DNA from: Streptomyces sp. NRRL S-646
GTDB taxonomy: Bacteria > Actinomycetota > Actinomycetes > Streptomycetales > Streptomycetaceae
Direction of reading: 5' to 3'
DNA length: 31,737 nucleotides
NCBI RefSeq assembly: GCF_000720765.1
Contig: NZ_JODC01000040.1
Location: 1-31,737 of the forward strand
The notes under the pieces are model-generated. The model was not told where the DNA came from, ran no database searches, and saw only the letters and a program-made list of their open reading frames with translations. Below are positions 1-9,163 of the stretch, in pieces (the first letter of the stretch is position 1; the number at the start of each line of letters is the position of its first letter). The position numbers were made by a program, and so were the translations under genes.

Positions 1-1442
<1,442 letters not shown>

Positions 1443-1636
1443 AGCTCGGCCCCCTGGCTCGGGTCGCGCACCTCGGCGGACATGACCGGCGGCAGGCCCG
1501 CTGCGCTCGGAACGGTAGACGACACCGGATCTCCTCAGGCTCGGACGCCCACCCGCTCGGCATGGCTCCTCTAACACCTCGAACCCGGCCCAGTCTGGGG
1601 CGCCCACCGCCGTCCACGGCCGCTTGACCTCCGACT

Positions 1637-1652
1637 CTGAAAAATCCCCTAG
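1637..1652 (+). promoter_or_regulatory. Candidate LuxR-type operator, site A
   Basis: CTGAAAAATCCCCTAG. It fits 12 of 16 positions of CTVGGGAWWTCCCBAG, the operator described for PimM-type LuxR regulators of polyene clusters. It lies 48 bases upstream of site B in the same orientation and about 195 bases from the PKS start. The reverse complement contains GGGGAT, reminiscent of MalT-type boxes, and MalT is the prototype of the LAL family. Function is inferred only. Confidence 0.4.
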
Positions 1653-1684
1653 TTGCCCCAGGTACCGGGCACACGGCGCCCGGC

Positions 1685-1700
1685 ACCGGCAAATCCCTAG
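1685..1700 (+). promoter_or_regulatory. Candidate LuxR-type operator, site B
   Basis: ACCGGCAAATCCCTAG. It fits 13 of 16 positions of CTVGGGAWWTCCCBAG. Its right end is 102 bases before the ATG of the first P450, almost the same distance and orientation as site D has to the LAL regulator start. CTAG is a rare tetranucleotide in Streptomyces-like DNA, which makes its recurrence in this motif more telling. Confidence 0.45.
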
Positions 1701-1801
1701 ATTCGCGCGGGTTTTCTGGCCTTCCCTTCCGCGAGCGTGCTGCGCTGGGGCCGCTCCCGGCCCGCCTCCACGGCGGCCTGCCCTATGAGAGGGGTTTCCC
1801 G

Positions 1802-3010
1802 ATGACTGCCGTGCCCCCTGCTGTCGGCCCTGAGGTGTCCGCGCCGCCCGAGGTGGGTCTCGACGGCGGCGCCACGCTGCTGGCCTGGCTGCGACGGATG
1901 CGTGACGAGCAGCCGGTGTGGCGCGATCCGGCGGGCCGCTACCACGTGTTCCGCCACGAGGACGTCCAGCGGATCACCGCCGACCCGGCGGGGTTCTCCT
2001 CGGACACGGTGAGCCGGTTGTCGGGCGGGGAACAGCAACCGCCGGGCGGCACACTGCTGTTGCTGGACCCGCCCCGGCACGGCAAGTTGCGGCGGCTGGT
2101 GAGCAAGGTCTTCACCGCGAAGATGATCAACGAGCTGACCCCTCGGATCACCGAGGTGGCCACGGACCTGCTCGACGGTCTCGACGGCAGCGACCGCTTC
2201 GACCTGGTCGAGGCATTCGCCAATCCGCTGCCGGTCATCGTGATCTCGTCCATGCTCGGTGTGCCGCCCTCCGACCGCCCGCTGTTCCAGGTGTGGGCCG
2301 ACAGCCTGCTGACCGTGGACTGGGAGACCCCTGAGGGCGCCGAGGTCCTGGGCAGGACCGTGCAGGAGCTGGACGCCTATCTGCGGCAGCACGTCGCCGA
2401 GCGGCGGGCGCGCGAGCACGACGACCTGATGAGCCTGCTGGTGCGGGCCGAGGTCGACGGGGAGAGCCTGAACGACGACGACGTGGTGAGCTTCGCCGCG
2501 CTGCTGCTGCTCGCCGGCCATGTGACCACCGCCGTACTGCTCGGCAACATGCTGCTGACGGTGGATCAGGAAGAGGGTCTGCTGGCCGAGTTGCGTGCGG
2601 ACCGCGAGAAGATCCCGGCGTTCACCGAAGAGGTGCTGCGCTGCCGGCCGCCGTTCCTGAAGATCGAACGGGTGCCCACGGCCCCGGTGGAGATCGCCGG
2701 GGAGAAGGTGCCGGAGAACACCATGCTGTACCTCTGGCTGTTGTCCGCCAACCGCGACGAGCGGGTCTTCCCCGAGCCGGACCGCTTCCTGCCGGGCCGG
2801 CCCAACGCCAAGCAGCTCGCGTTCGGGCATGGCATCCACTACTGCCTGGGCGCCCCGCTGGCCCGTATGGAGGGGCAGATCGCGCTCAATCTGATGCTTG
2901 ACCGCTACGCCGACATCCGGGTCGACCGCGACAGCCCGCTGTCCTACTTCGACAACCGCGTCAACGTCTTCGGTCTTCGGCAGCTGCCGCTCACCGTCCG
3001 GCGAGCCTGA
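1802..3010 (+). CDS. Cytochrome P450 with AGHVTT helix I
   Basis: A 402-residue soluble bacterial P450 (CYP105/107-like size), probably a hydroxylase or epoxidase acting on the polyketide. The heme loop is [10 protein letters not shown] with ligand Cys348 (codon 2843-2845), and the helix K ExxR motif is EEVLR. Helix I reads AGHVTT at residues 238-243: Val241 stands where most P450s carry Glu or Asp before the conserved Thr, so oxygen activation may use a water or substrate group instead. ATG at 1802 follows a GAGAGGGG ribosome site. The next gene, another P450, starts 42 bases downstream, so the two are likely co-transcribed. No ferredoxin or reductase gene is in the window, so electrons must come from elsewhere. 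P450 assignment is certain; substrate is inferred from context. Confidence 0.95.
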   Translation: MTAVPPAVGPEVSAPPEVGLDGGATLLAWLRRMRDEQPVWRDPAGRYHVFRHEDVQRITADPAGFSSDTVSRLSGGEQQPPGGTLLLLDPPRHGKLRRLVSKVFTAKMINELTPRITEVATDLLDGLDGSDRFDLVEAFANPLPVIVISSMLGVPPSDRPLFQVWADSLLTVDWETPEGAEVLGRTVQELDAYLRQHVAERRAREHDDLMSLLVRAEVDGESLNDDDVVSFAALLLLAGHVTTAVLLGNMLLTVDQEEGLLAELRADREKIPAFTEEVLRCRPPFLKIERVPTAPVEIAGEKVPENTMLYLWLLSANRDERVFPEPDRFLPGRPNAKQLAFGHGIHYCLGAPLARMEGQIALNLMLDRYADIRVDRDSPLSYFDNRVNVFGLRQLPLTVRRA

Positions 3011-3052
3011 GTGGCGCGCCCGGGCGGACGGAACCCACCCGACGGAGGATTC

Positions 3053-4267
3053 ATGGCCTACGAGCCGAAACCACCAGTGATACCGACCAACCGCACCTGT
3101 CCCTTCGATCCCGACCCGGAGTACCGCCGGCTGCGCGAGGAAGATCCGATCAGCCCGGTCGCGTTCGACATCGCGCCGGGCCGCGAGGACGGCTGGCTGG
3201 TCACCCGGCACGAGCATGTGCGGGCCATCATGACCGACCCGCGGTTCAGCCACCGCGCGGAGCTGCTGGCACTGGTGGCATCGCCGCCGTTCGAGGTGGA
3301 GAAATACGAACCGCAGCCGTCGGGCCCGGGGTCCTTCGTACGGATGGACGCGCCGGACCACACGCACTACCGGCGGCTGCTGACGGGCTTCTTCACGGTC
3401 CGCAAGATCCAGGAGTACGAGCCGACACTGGCCGGGATCATCGACGACGTGCTGGAGGAGATGGCCGGTCTGGAGCCGCCGGTGGATCTGTTGCCGGCGT
3501 TCGTTCAGAAGGTCGTGTACCGGTCGGTGCACTCGGTGATGGGCGTGCCGGAGGAGGACATCGCCGAACTGGACAAGCACTTCTCGGCGATCATGCGGAT
3601 CGACTACACACTCGAAGAGTTCATCGAGCACAACACGGCGCTCGACCAGACGCTGGCCCGGGTCGTCAAGGACCTGTTCGCCGAGCCCAACGACAAGCTG
3701 CTCGGCAAGCTGGTGAAGACCGGTGAGCTGACCGAGGAAGAGCTGTCGAACATCGCCTGGATCACCATCGGCGGTGCCCTGGACACCACCCCGAACATGC
3801 TGGGCCTCGGCACGTTCGCGCTGCTGGAGCATCCGGAGCAGCTGGAGAAGATCCGCAAGCAGCCGGAACTGATGGAGCGGGCGGTGGAGGAGCTGCTGCG
3901 CTATCTGACGATCTCCCACATGGGCGCGAGCCGGGTGGCGTTGGAGGACGTGGAGATCGGCGGCAGGACCATCGAGGCCGGACAGACCGTGGTGCTGTCG
4001 TTGCCGGCCGCGAACCGGGATCCGGAGCAGTTCGAGGACCCGGAGGTCTTCGACGTCACCCGTCCCTCCCGACGGCACCTGGCGTTCGGTTTCGGCATTC
4101 ACCAGTGCCTGGGCCAGCATCTGGCCAGGGCGACCCTGCGCATCGGCTTCCAGAAGCTGTTCGACCGCTTCCCGGACCTCCGACTGGCGGCCGATCCGCA
4201 GGACATCCCACTGCGTGACAAGGCGATGCACTACGGCGTGTACGCCCTGCCCGTGACCTGGGGCTGA
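3053..4267 (+). CDS. Cytochrome P450
   Basis: A 404-residue class I P450, second gene of the rightward pair. The ATG at 3053 is preferred over an in-frame GTG at 3011 because GACGGAGG sits directly upstream and the protein then begins MAYEPKPP, followed by CPFDPDPEYRRLREEDP, the usual N-terminal P450 segment. Helix I carries GGALDTT with the normal acid-Thr pair, the ExxR motif is in EELLRY, and the heme loop is FGFGIHQCLG with Cys352 (codon 4106-4108). It differs strongly from the neighbouring P450 and from the one at 17648-18856, so the three are not recent duplicates. Likely a tailoring oxidase of the polyketide core or its sugar. Site of oxidation cannot be told from sequence. Confidence 0.95.
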   Translation: MAYEPKPPVIPTNRTCPFDPDPEYRRLREEDPISPVAFDIAPGREDGWLVTRHEHVRAIMTDPRFSHRAELLALVASPPFEVEKYEPQPSGPGSFVRMDAPDHTHYRRLLTGFFTVRKIQEYEPTLAGIIDDVLEEMAGLEPPVDLLPAFVQKVVYRSVHSVMGVPEEDIAELDKHFSAIMRIDYTLEEFIEHNTALDQTLARVVKDLFAEPNDKLLGKLVKTGELTEEELSNIAWITIGGALDTTPNMLGLGTFALLEHPEQLEKIRKQPELMERAVEELLRYLTISHMGASRVALEDVEIGGRTIEAGQTVVLSLPAANRDPEQFEDPEVFDVTRPSRRHLAFGFGIHQCLGQHLARATLRIGFQKLFDRFPDLRLAADPQDIPLRDKAMHYGVYALPVTWG

Positions 4268-4368
4268 CCGCACCGGCCCGCGGGGCGGCGGAACACGGTC
4301 ACGTACCCCTCGCCCTCGGGCCGGTCGCGCACGTACCGGTCGCCCCCGGCCGGTCGCGCGCGTGCACA

Positions 4369-4409
4369 GGCTGCGGGCGCCGTCTCTGTGAGAGGCGGCG
4401 CCCGCAGCC
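4369..4409. terminator. Strong bidirectional hairpin between convergent genes
   Basis: A 14-base arm GGCTGCGGGCGCCG (4369-4382) pairs perfectly with CGGCGCCCGCAGCC (4396-4409), with further CTC/GAG pairing inside the loop. It sits between the stop of the P450 pair (4267) and the stop of the GT39 gene (4436), where a shared rho-independent-type terminator is expected. The following GTCTTGCTTGG is only weakly T-rich, as is common in high-GC actinomycetes. Confidence 0.8.
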
Positions 4410-4435
4410 GTCTTGCTTGGCGCGGGGCGCCCGGC

Positions 4436-6019
4436 CTACTCCTTGGCCGAGTCGGCGTCCAGGTGTGACAAGCGGGGCCACGTGGTGTGCCACGGGTGGT
4501 GCAGGCCCTCGCAGATCCAGATGGGGGCGCCCCAGTTGAGGTTGTGCACCTGATCCTTGTTGGTCACCGTGCCACGCCGGTGGACGCTGCTGAAGAACTG
4601 CCGCAGATAGCGGGCGTCGGCGCCGACGAAGACGACGGGCGCCCGGTCGTCGGCCGGGCGGCGCAGGTACCAGTAGCCGCGGTGGCCGCTGTAGGGCCGC
4701 GGCAGGCCGAGTGCCGGGCCGAACCGGTCGAGCGCGCCCGCCTGGTCGTAGCGGTCGGTGATGAGCAGCGCCCGGCTGCGCCGGTCGGCGGGCAGTTCGC
4801 GGTAGACACGGGCCACCGATGTGGCGAGGTCGGGCCAGCCCACGCTCTCTCGCGCCAGCCGGTCCGAGGAGGGCTTGGTGAGCCGGTGGACGGGGTAGAT
4901 CGGCAGGACCTGGACCGCCAACGCCGCCGACAGCAGATACACCACGGCCGTCGCCCAGGCCCGCGGGCGGGTGGAGCGCAGCCGCTGAAGTCCCGTGGCG
5001 CCCGCCCCCCACAGGACGGCGAAGAGCCCGGAGACGTAGTAGGGCCGTCCGTGGACGACGAGGTAGCAGGCGCACAGTCCGGCGAAGGTCAGTCCCAGGA
5101 ACCGGTAGGGGCGGGCCTCGCGGGCGGCGAGCAGCCGCCACAACCCGTAACAGAGGAGTACGGCGCCCGCCAGCCCGGCGGCGGAGAGCACCGTGGGCAG
5201 GAACATGGCCCGGCCGCCCTCCTCTTCGGCGACCTCCTGGGCGATGACCTTGGTCATGGCCAGTTGGGGCCAGCCGTTGCGGGCCTGCCACAGCAGACCC
5301 GGGACCGCGGTGAGCAGGGCTCCCGCCGCAGACACCCACAGCAGGGGACGGCGCAGCAGGTCCCTGGGCCCCACCAGGAGCAGGGCCACGAGGAGCACGG
5401 CCCAGAAGCCGACGCTGAGGTACTTGACCTGCAGGGAGACCGCGGCCGTCAGGCCGAGCAGGAGCAGTAGCCGGTCGCGTCGGGTGCGCACCCAGCGCAC
5501 CAGCAGCCAGGCGCTCACCGTCGTGAGGAAGATGTCCAGGGTGGCGGTGATGAGCAGATGGCCCATCTGCACCATGACCGGCGAGACGGCGTACGCGCCG
5601 GCGATGGCGACCTGGGCGGCCCTTCTGCCGCCCATCTCACGGGCCGTCAGGGCGGCGGTCAGCACGCCGAGTGCGGTGACGACGGCGGCCGGTGCGCGCA
5701 GCCAGACCAGCGAGCCGTGGGAGACGGCGTCGATGGCGTGGGCCAGCAGAGGCAGCAGCGGCGGCTGGTCGGCGTATCCCCAGGCGGGATGGCGGCCCGC
5801 GGCGAGGAAGTACAGCTCGTCGCTGAAGTAGCCGAAGCGACCGGCGGTGAGCAGCAGCAGGGCTGCGGTGGCGCAGGCGATCGCGGCCACCGGCAGCAGG
5901 GCCAGGGGCGGGGGTGGGTCCGCCCACGGGGCGGTGGAGGTGTGAAGGCGGGGGAAGGTTCCCGGTCGGTCGTGTCCGCCGTCGCGGCGCACGGACTCGT
6001 CCCGGGCTGTGGGGGGCAT
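4436..6019 (-). CDS. GT39/ArnT-like polytopic membrane glycosyltransferase
   Basis: A 527-residue integral membrane protein of the PMT_2 / GT39 (ArnT-like) superfamily, which moves a sugar from a polyprenyl-phosphate donor onto an acceptor on the outer face of the membrane. A cytosolic tail of about 38 residues is followed by a first membrane helix (about 39-60) and then SDELYFLAAGRHPAWGYADQ, the first extracytoplasmic loop with the acidic pair Asp67-Glu68 expected for catalysis. Some ten further hydrophobic segments reach about residue 375, and the last 150 residues form a soluble extracytoplasmic part. ATG at 6019 follows GAGGA at good spacing. It is divergent from the ABC exporter. It could glycosylate the exported product or a cell-envelope acceptor. 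Sugar-transferase fold is sure; substrate is unknown. Confidence 0.85.
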   Translation of the reverse strand: MPPTARDESVRRDGGHDRPGTFPRLHTSTAPWADPPPPLALLPVAAIACATAALLLLTAGRFGYFSDELYFLAAGRHPAWGYADQPPLLPLLAHAIDAVSHGSLVWLRAPAAVVTALGVLTAALTAREMGGRRAAQVAIAGAYAVSPVMVQMGHLLITATLDIFLTTVSAWLLVRWVRTRRDRLLLLLGLTAAVSLQVKYLSVGFWAVLLVALLLVGPRDLLRRPLLWVSAAGALLTAVPGLLWQARNGWPQLAMTKVIAQEVAEEEGGRAMFLPTVLSAAGLAGAVLLCYGLWRLLAAREARPYRFLGLTFAGLCACYLVVHGRPYYVSGLFAVLWGAGATGLQRLRSTRPRAWATAVVYLLSAALAVQVLPIYPVHRLTKPSSDRLARESVGWPDLATSVARVYRELPADRRSRALLITDRYDQAGALDRFGPALGLPRPYSGHRGYWYLRRPADDRAPVVFVGADARYLRQFFSSVHRRGTVTNKDQVHNLNWGAPIWICEGLHHPWHTTWPRLSHLDADSAKE

Positions 6020-6347
6020 CGTGACGTCCTCGATCCTGTGGGTCCGCGCCCGAAGAACGGACGCGGATCAGTGAGGTGAACGTACGGTCGGCGACCGTAC
6101 TGGACCGGTTCCTTCCCTCTTTCGCGGACCGGAGTACGGGCGATTCCCTAGTCTTCGGCGTCATTGTTGGCCGTCGCCCGGGCGCCTGTGCTGGGCTGGG
6201 GTTCCGTACCGCACCGCCGCAGAGCGCCCGCGCTCCCGTCACTGTTTCGGCCGTTGCCGGCCGTCGGCGGTCGGACGCGAGGCCTGGCCGACTCCCCTGG
6301 CCGGACCTCGATCCCCCAACCGATCACGGAGAGACGGCAGTCGAGTG
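6020..6347. promoter_or_regulatory. Divergent control region between GT39 and ABC exporter
   Basis: About 330 bases between the leftward membrane glycosyltransferase and the rightward exporter. It carries one copy of the cluster motif (6136-6151) and the GAGGA ribosome site of the glycosyltransferase. No convincing protein-coding frame is seen; open frames crossing it lack ribosome sites and family resemblance. Promoter elements of the exporter could not be placed with confidence. Confidence 0.5.
6136..6151 (+). promoter_or_regulatory. Candidate LuxR-type operator, site C
   Basis: ACGGGCGATTCCCTAG. It fits 12 of 16 positions of CTVGGGAWWTCCCBAG and is close to site B (shared form ACSGGCRAWTCCCTAG). 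It is 117 bases from the GT39 start and 261 from the exporter ATPase start, so it could serve either gene. Confidence 0.45.
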
Positions 6348-6416
6348 ATGGACCTTCAGTTCATGTGCGGCGGGGCCGGGACACGGCCTCGCACGGTCAG
6401 GGCGGGCACGGTATGA
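6348..6416 (+). CDS. Possible 22-codon leader peptide ahead of exporter
   Basis: A short frame from ATG 6348 to TGA 6414-6416 encoding 22 residues (begins MDLQFMCGG). Its stop overlaps the ATG of the ABC ATPase in an ATGA junction, the arrangement typical of translational coupling. The ATPase itself has a poor ribosome site, so coupling would make sense. Against it, the only purine-rich stretch (GGAGAG near 6328) is about 14 bases from this ATG, longer than usual. Seen directly: frame and overlap. Translation is a guess. Confidence 0.3.
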   Translation: MDLQFMCGGAGTRPRTVRAGTV

Positions 6417-7330
6417 CGGCGGCGATCGTCGCGGGCGGCGTCCGCAAGCGGTACGGGGACATCCAGGCCGTCGACGGGGTCTCGCTGCGCATCGAGGCGG
6501 GCGAGTTCTACGGCATCCTGGGTCCCAACGGCGCGGGCAAGACGACCACTCTGGAGATTCTGGAGGGCGTCCGGGAGCCCGACGAGGGCCGTATCGAGCT
6601 GTTCGGCAAGAGCCCCTGGCCGCGCAACCACGAGTTGCTGACCAGGATCGGCGTGCAGTTCCAGGCGTCGTCGTTCTTCGACAAGCTGACCACGCGGGAG
6701 ACGATCCGTCTGTTCGCGTCGTTCCACCGGCTCGGCGCCCGGCAGGCCGACGCGATGCTGGAGCGCGTCGGCCTCACCGAGTTCGGCGGCGTGCCGGCCG
6801 ACAAGCTCTCCGGCGGGCAGGCGCAGCGGCTGTCCATCGCCTGCGGCCTGGTGCACGATCCGGAGATCGTCTTCCTGGACGAGCCGACCGCGGGTCTGGA
6901 CCCGCAGGCCCGCCGGAATCTGTGGGATCTGCTGCGGGACGTCAACCAGGAGGGCCGCACCGTGGTCCTCACCACGCATTACCTGGACGAGGCGGAGATC
7001 CTCTGCGACCGGGTGTCGGTCATGGAGCACGGCAAGGTGCTCAGGACCGGCGCTCCGGCGGCCCTGATCCGTGAGCTGGACCAGATGGTGCGGGTCAGCG
7101 TGGAGTCGGGGCTCGTAGCACCGGACGTGCTGCGGAGCCTGCTGGAGTCCGCGGGGGTGGAGAACACCATCGTGGAGGACGACGGGGTCTCGCTGTCGAT
7201 GGCCACCCACACGCCGGGACCGGTGTTGTCGATCCTGGCCGAACAGGGGGCCCTGCGCGGCCTGGAGGTACGCGGAGCCACTCTGGAGGACGTCTTCCTC
7301 CAGCTGACCGGACGGGAGTACCGCGCGTGA
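6413..7330 (+). CDS. drrA-like: ABC exporter ATP-binding protein (DrrA-like)
   Basis: A 305-residue ABC ATPase of the DrrA family, which powers export of antibiotics and lipids together with a DrrB-type permease. Walker A is GPNGAGKTT (about residues 37-45), the signature LSGGQ is near 132, Walker B is VFLDEPTAGLDP near 153, and the H-loop is in VLTTHYLDEAE. The C-terminal 80 residues are the regulatory tail seen in drug-export ATPases. The ATG at 6413 is chosen because the homologous region begins there; an in-frame GTG at 6365 would add 16 residues. The stop overlaps the permease start (GTGA at 7327-7330). Probably exports the cluster product and gives self-protection. Confidence 0.93.
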   Translation: MTAAIVAGGVRKRYGDIQAVDGVSLRIEAGEFYGILGPNGAGKTTTLEILEGVREPDEGRIELFGKSPWPRNHELLTRIGVQFQASSFFDKLTTRETIRLFASFHRLGARQADAMLERVGLTEFGGVPADKLSGGQAQRLSIACGLVHDPEIVFLDEPTAGLDPQARRNLWDLLRDVNQEGRTVVLTTHYLDEAEILCDRVSVMEHGKVLRTGAPAALIRELDQMVRVSVESGLVAPDVLRSLLESAGVENTIVEDDGVSLSMATHTPGPVLSILAEQGALRGLEVRGATLEDVFLQLTGREYRA

Positions 7331-8502
7331 GCATCGACGACACCACCGCGCCCACCATACGAACGGGCCCGTCCGACCGGAAGGAGCCCGCGGGGAAGGG
7401 CGGTCCGGCTGGCAGGCACACGGCCGGGGACGAGCGACTCAGCCCGGTCCGTGAGCTGTCCCGGACGATGATCCTCAGCGTGCTGCGGGACAAGGGCACG
7501 ATCTTCTTCCTGCTGATCTTCCCGATCCTGTTCCTGCTGTTGTTCGGCACACTCTTCAAGAGCGACGGCACCTCGCACATCAAGGTGGCCCAGGTCGGCG
7601 AGGTGCAGGTGCTGGACTCGCTCACCAAGGGCCAGCGGGAGCAGCTGTCCAAGGCCGCCACGATCACCAAGGCGAGCAGCGAGTCGACCGCACTGGAGAA
7701 GGTGCGCAAGGGCGACTACGACGCGCTGGTCGAACAGGACGGCGGCACCGTGGTGCTGCGCTACAGCGCCGCCGACGCCGTCAAGGGCGCCTCTGCCCGT
7801 GCGACGCTCAACGCGATACTGGAGCAGGCGAACCTGGCCGCGACCGGCAAGCCCGCCACGTACACGTTGAAGGCCAGTCAGGTCGAGGACCAGTCCGTCA
7901 AACCCATCCAGTACCTGACACCGGGTCTGATGGGCTGGGCCATCGCCTCCAGCGCGGTGTTCAGCACCGCGCTGACGCTGGTGACGCTGCGCCGCAAGAA
8001 GATCCTCCAGAGGATGCGGCTGTCGCCCATCCGGGCCTGGGAGGTGGTGGCCGCCCGCATCGCGATGACCATGGTCATGGCGCTCACGCAGACGGCACTG
8101 TTCCTGCTGGTGGCGACGTTGCCGTACTTCGGCCTGCAGCTCACGGGCAACTGGTGGCTGGTGGTTCCGCTGGTGATGTGCGGCACGCTGTCGCTGATGT
8201 CGCTCGGTCTGCTGATCGGCTCGGTCACGAAGACCGAGGAGTCCGCCGGCGGTCTCGCCCAGCTTCTGGTGCTTCCGATGTCCTTCCTGTCCGGGTCGTT
8301 CTTCTCCCTCGACGGCGCCCCGGACTGGCTCCAGGTGATCTCGTATCTGATGCCGTTGCGCTACCTCGTGACGGGCAGTGAGGACGTGCTCAGCCGCGGT
8401 GGCGGCGTGGTGGACGTGCTGCCGACGATGGGCGGCATGCTCGCCTTCACCGCCGTGGTGACCGCGCTGACGCTGCGCTTCTTCAAGTGGAACGACACCT
8501 GA
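7327..8502 (+). CDS. drrB-like: ABC-2 type exporter permease (DrrB-like)
   Basis: A 391-residue ABC-2 family permease paired with the preceding ATPase, its GTG start overlapping the ATPase stop by four bases. After a polar N-terminus of about 45 residues comes a first membrane helix (IFFLLIFPILFLLLFGTLF), then an extracytoplasmic region of about 120 residues rich in Lys and Ser, then a bundle of five more hydrophobic segments. The large outer loop is longer than in the classical daunorubicin DrrB and resembles the ABC2_membrane_3 group. LRRKKILQRMRLSPI is the usual coupling segment before TM3. Transport direction is expected to be outward; the substrate is inferred from cluster context. Its stop is only seven bases from the stop of the convergent nitroreductase-family gene. 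Confidence 0.92.
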   Translation: MSIDDTTAPTIRTGPSDRKEPAGKGGPAGRHTAGDERLSPVRELSRTMILSVLRDKGTIFFLLIFPILFLLLFGTLFKSDGTSHIKVAQVGEVQVLDSLTKGQREQLSKAATITKASSESTALEKVRKGDYDALVEQDGGTVVLRYSAADAVKGASARATLNAILEQANLAATGKPATYTLKASQVEDQSVKPIQYLTPGLMGWAIASSAVFSTALTLVTLRRKKILQRMRLSPIRAWEVVAARIAMTMVMALTQTALFLLVATLPYFGLQLTGNWWLVVPLVMCGTLSLMSLGLLIGSVTKTEESAGGLAQLLVLPMSFLSGSFFSLDGAPDWLQVISYLMPLRYLVTGSEDVLSRGGGVVDVLPTMGGMLAFTAVVTALTLRFFKWNDT

Positions 8503-8509
8503 GTCACCC

Positions 8510-9163
8510 TCAGGTCCGGTCGCTGCCCTGCCAGCCGTCGTGGTGCAGGACCTCCGCCAGCGGCAGCCGTGGCCCCGGCCGGAAGGTGGTGCGCAGCGGA
8601 TAAGCGGTCGGAAGCAGCGCGCCCTGGCGAACGGTGGGTGGCAGGCCCAACAGGTCTGCCACCTCCCGTTCGCGGTCCAGATGGACCGCCGTCCAGGCGG
8701 TGACCAGGCCACGGCTGCGGGCGGCCAGCGCGTAGCTCCAGGCGGCGGGCAGCAGCGACCCCCACACGCCGGCCTGGTTTCCCTGCGGCAGCCGGCCGTC
8801 GGGCAGTTCGAGGCAGGGGATGACGAGGACGGGCACGCGGTGCAGCCGGTCGGCCAGCAGCCGAGCGCCGGTGATCGCGGAACGGGTCCCCTCGGGAAGT
8901 TCGTCCAGCCGCTTCAGCGCGGCGGCGTTGCGGGCGTGGAATGCGGCCCGGTACACCTCGGCGACGTCCGCGCGGATCCGCGGGTCGGTGAGCAGGAGCC
9001 AGCGCCAGTTCTGCCGGTTGTTGCCGTTGGGTGCCTGCAGGGCGATGCGCAGGCACTCCTTGACGAGTTCCGGGTCCACCGCCCGCTCCAGGTCCAGGCC
9101 ACGCCGCACGCAGCGCGTCGTGGTCAGCAACTCGTCGCAGGAAAGGTTTTGTTGAGAGGTCAC
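8510..9163 (-). CDS. Nitroreductase-family FMN oxidoreductase
   Basis: A 217-residue flavoprotein of the nitroreductase fold, last gene of the nine-gene unit. The segment APNGNNRQNWRWLLLTD (about residues 44-60) matches the FMN-binding loop AP-GG-RQPW-F of the family, and the C-terminal GLVTAWTAVHLDREREVADLLGLP is the usual dimer/flavin segment. The GTG start at 9163 overlaps the stop of the UbiA-like gene (GTGA), so the two are translationally coupled. Family members reduce nitro groups, enones, quinones or other electron-poor double bonds. Given the AfsA-like neighbour, reduction of a butenolide-type double bond is one possible role, though known butenolide-phosphate reductases of A-factor pathways belong to another family. 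Substrate not shown by sequence. Confidence 0.85.
   Translation of the reverse strand: MTSQQNLSCDELLTTTRCVRRGLDLERAVDPELVKECLRIALQAPNGNNRQNWRWLLLTDPRIRADVAEVYRAAFHARNAAALKRLDELPEGTRSAITGARLLADRLHRVPVLVIPCLELPDGRLPQGNQAGVWGSLLPAAWSYALAARSRGLVTAWTAVHLDREREVADLLGLPPTVRQGALLPTAYPLRTTFRPGPRLPLAEVLHHDGWQGSDRT

Larger units (their letters stand above)
1443..1801. promoter_or_regulatory. Divergent control region between PKS and P450 genes
   Basis: A 359-base region without a convincing gene, lying between the PKS start (leftward) and the first P450 start (rightward). It holds two copies of the cluster motif ending in CCCTAG (1637-1652 and 1685-1700, listed separately), the AGGGGG ribosome site of the PKS and a GAGAGGGG ribosome site at about 1787-1794 for the P450. 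A TTGACC at 1624-1629 could be a -35 element, but no good -10 was found at normal spacing. Readable frames here are out of frame with both genes. Confidence 0.6.

Noticed and set aside
1697..4273. A very long leftward open frame (about 858 codons) opposite both P450 genes
   Set aside because: It is the antisense shadow of high-GC coding DNA: repetitive Arg/Gln/His/Val composition, no domain resemblance, and it covers two certain P450 genes.
6979..8712. A leftward frame of about 577 codons opposite the ABC permease
   Set aside because: His/Gln/Arg-rich shadow; the permease and ATPase on the plus strand account for the sequence.
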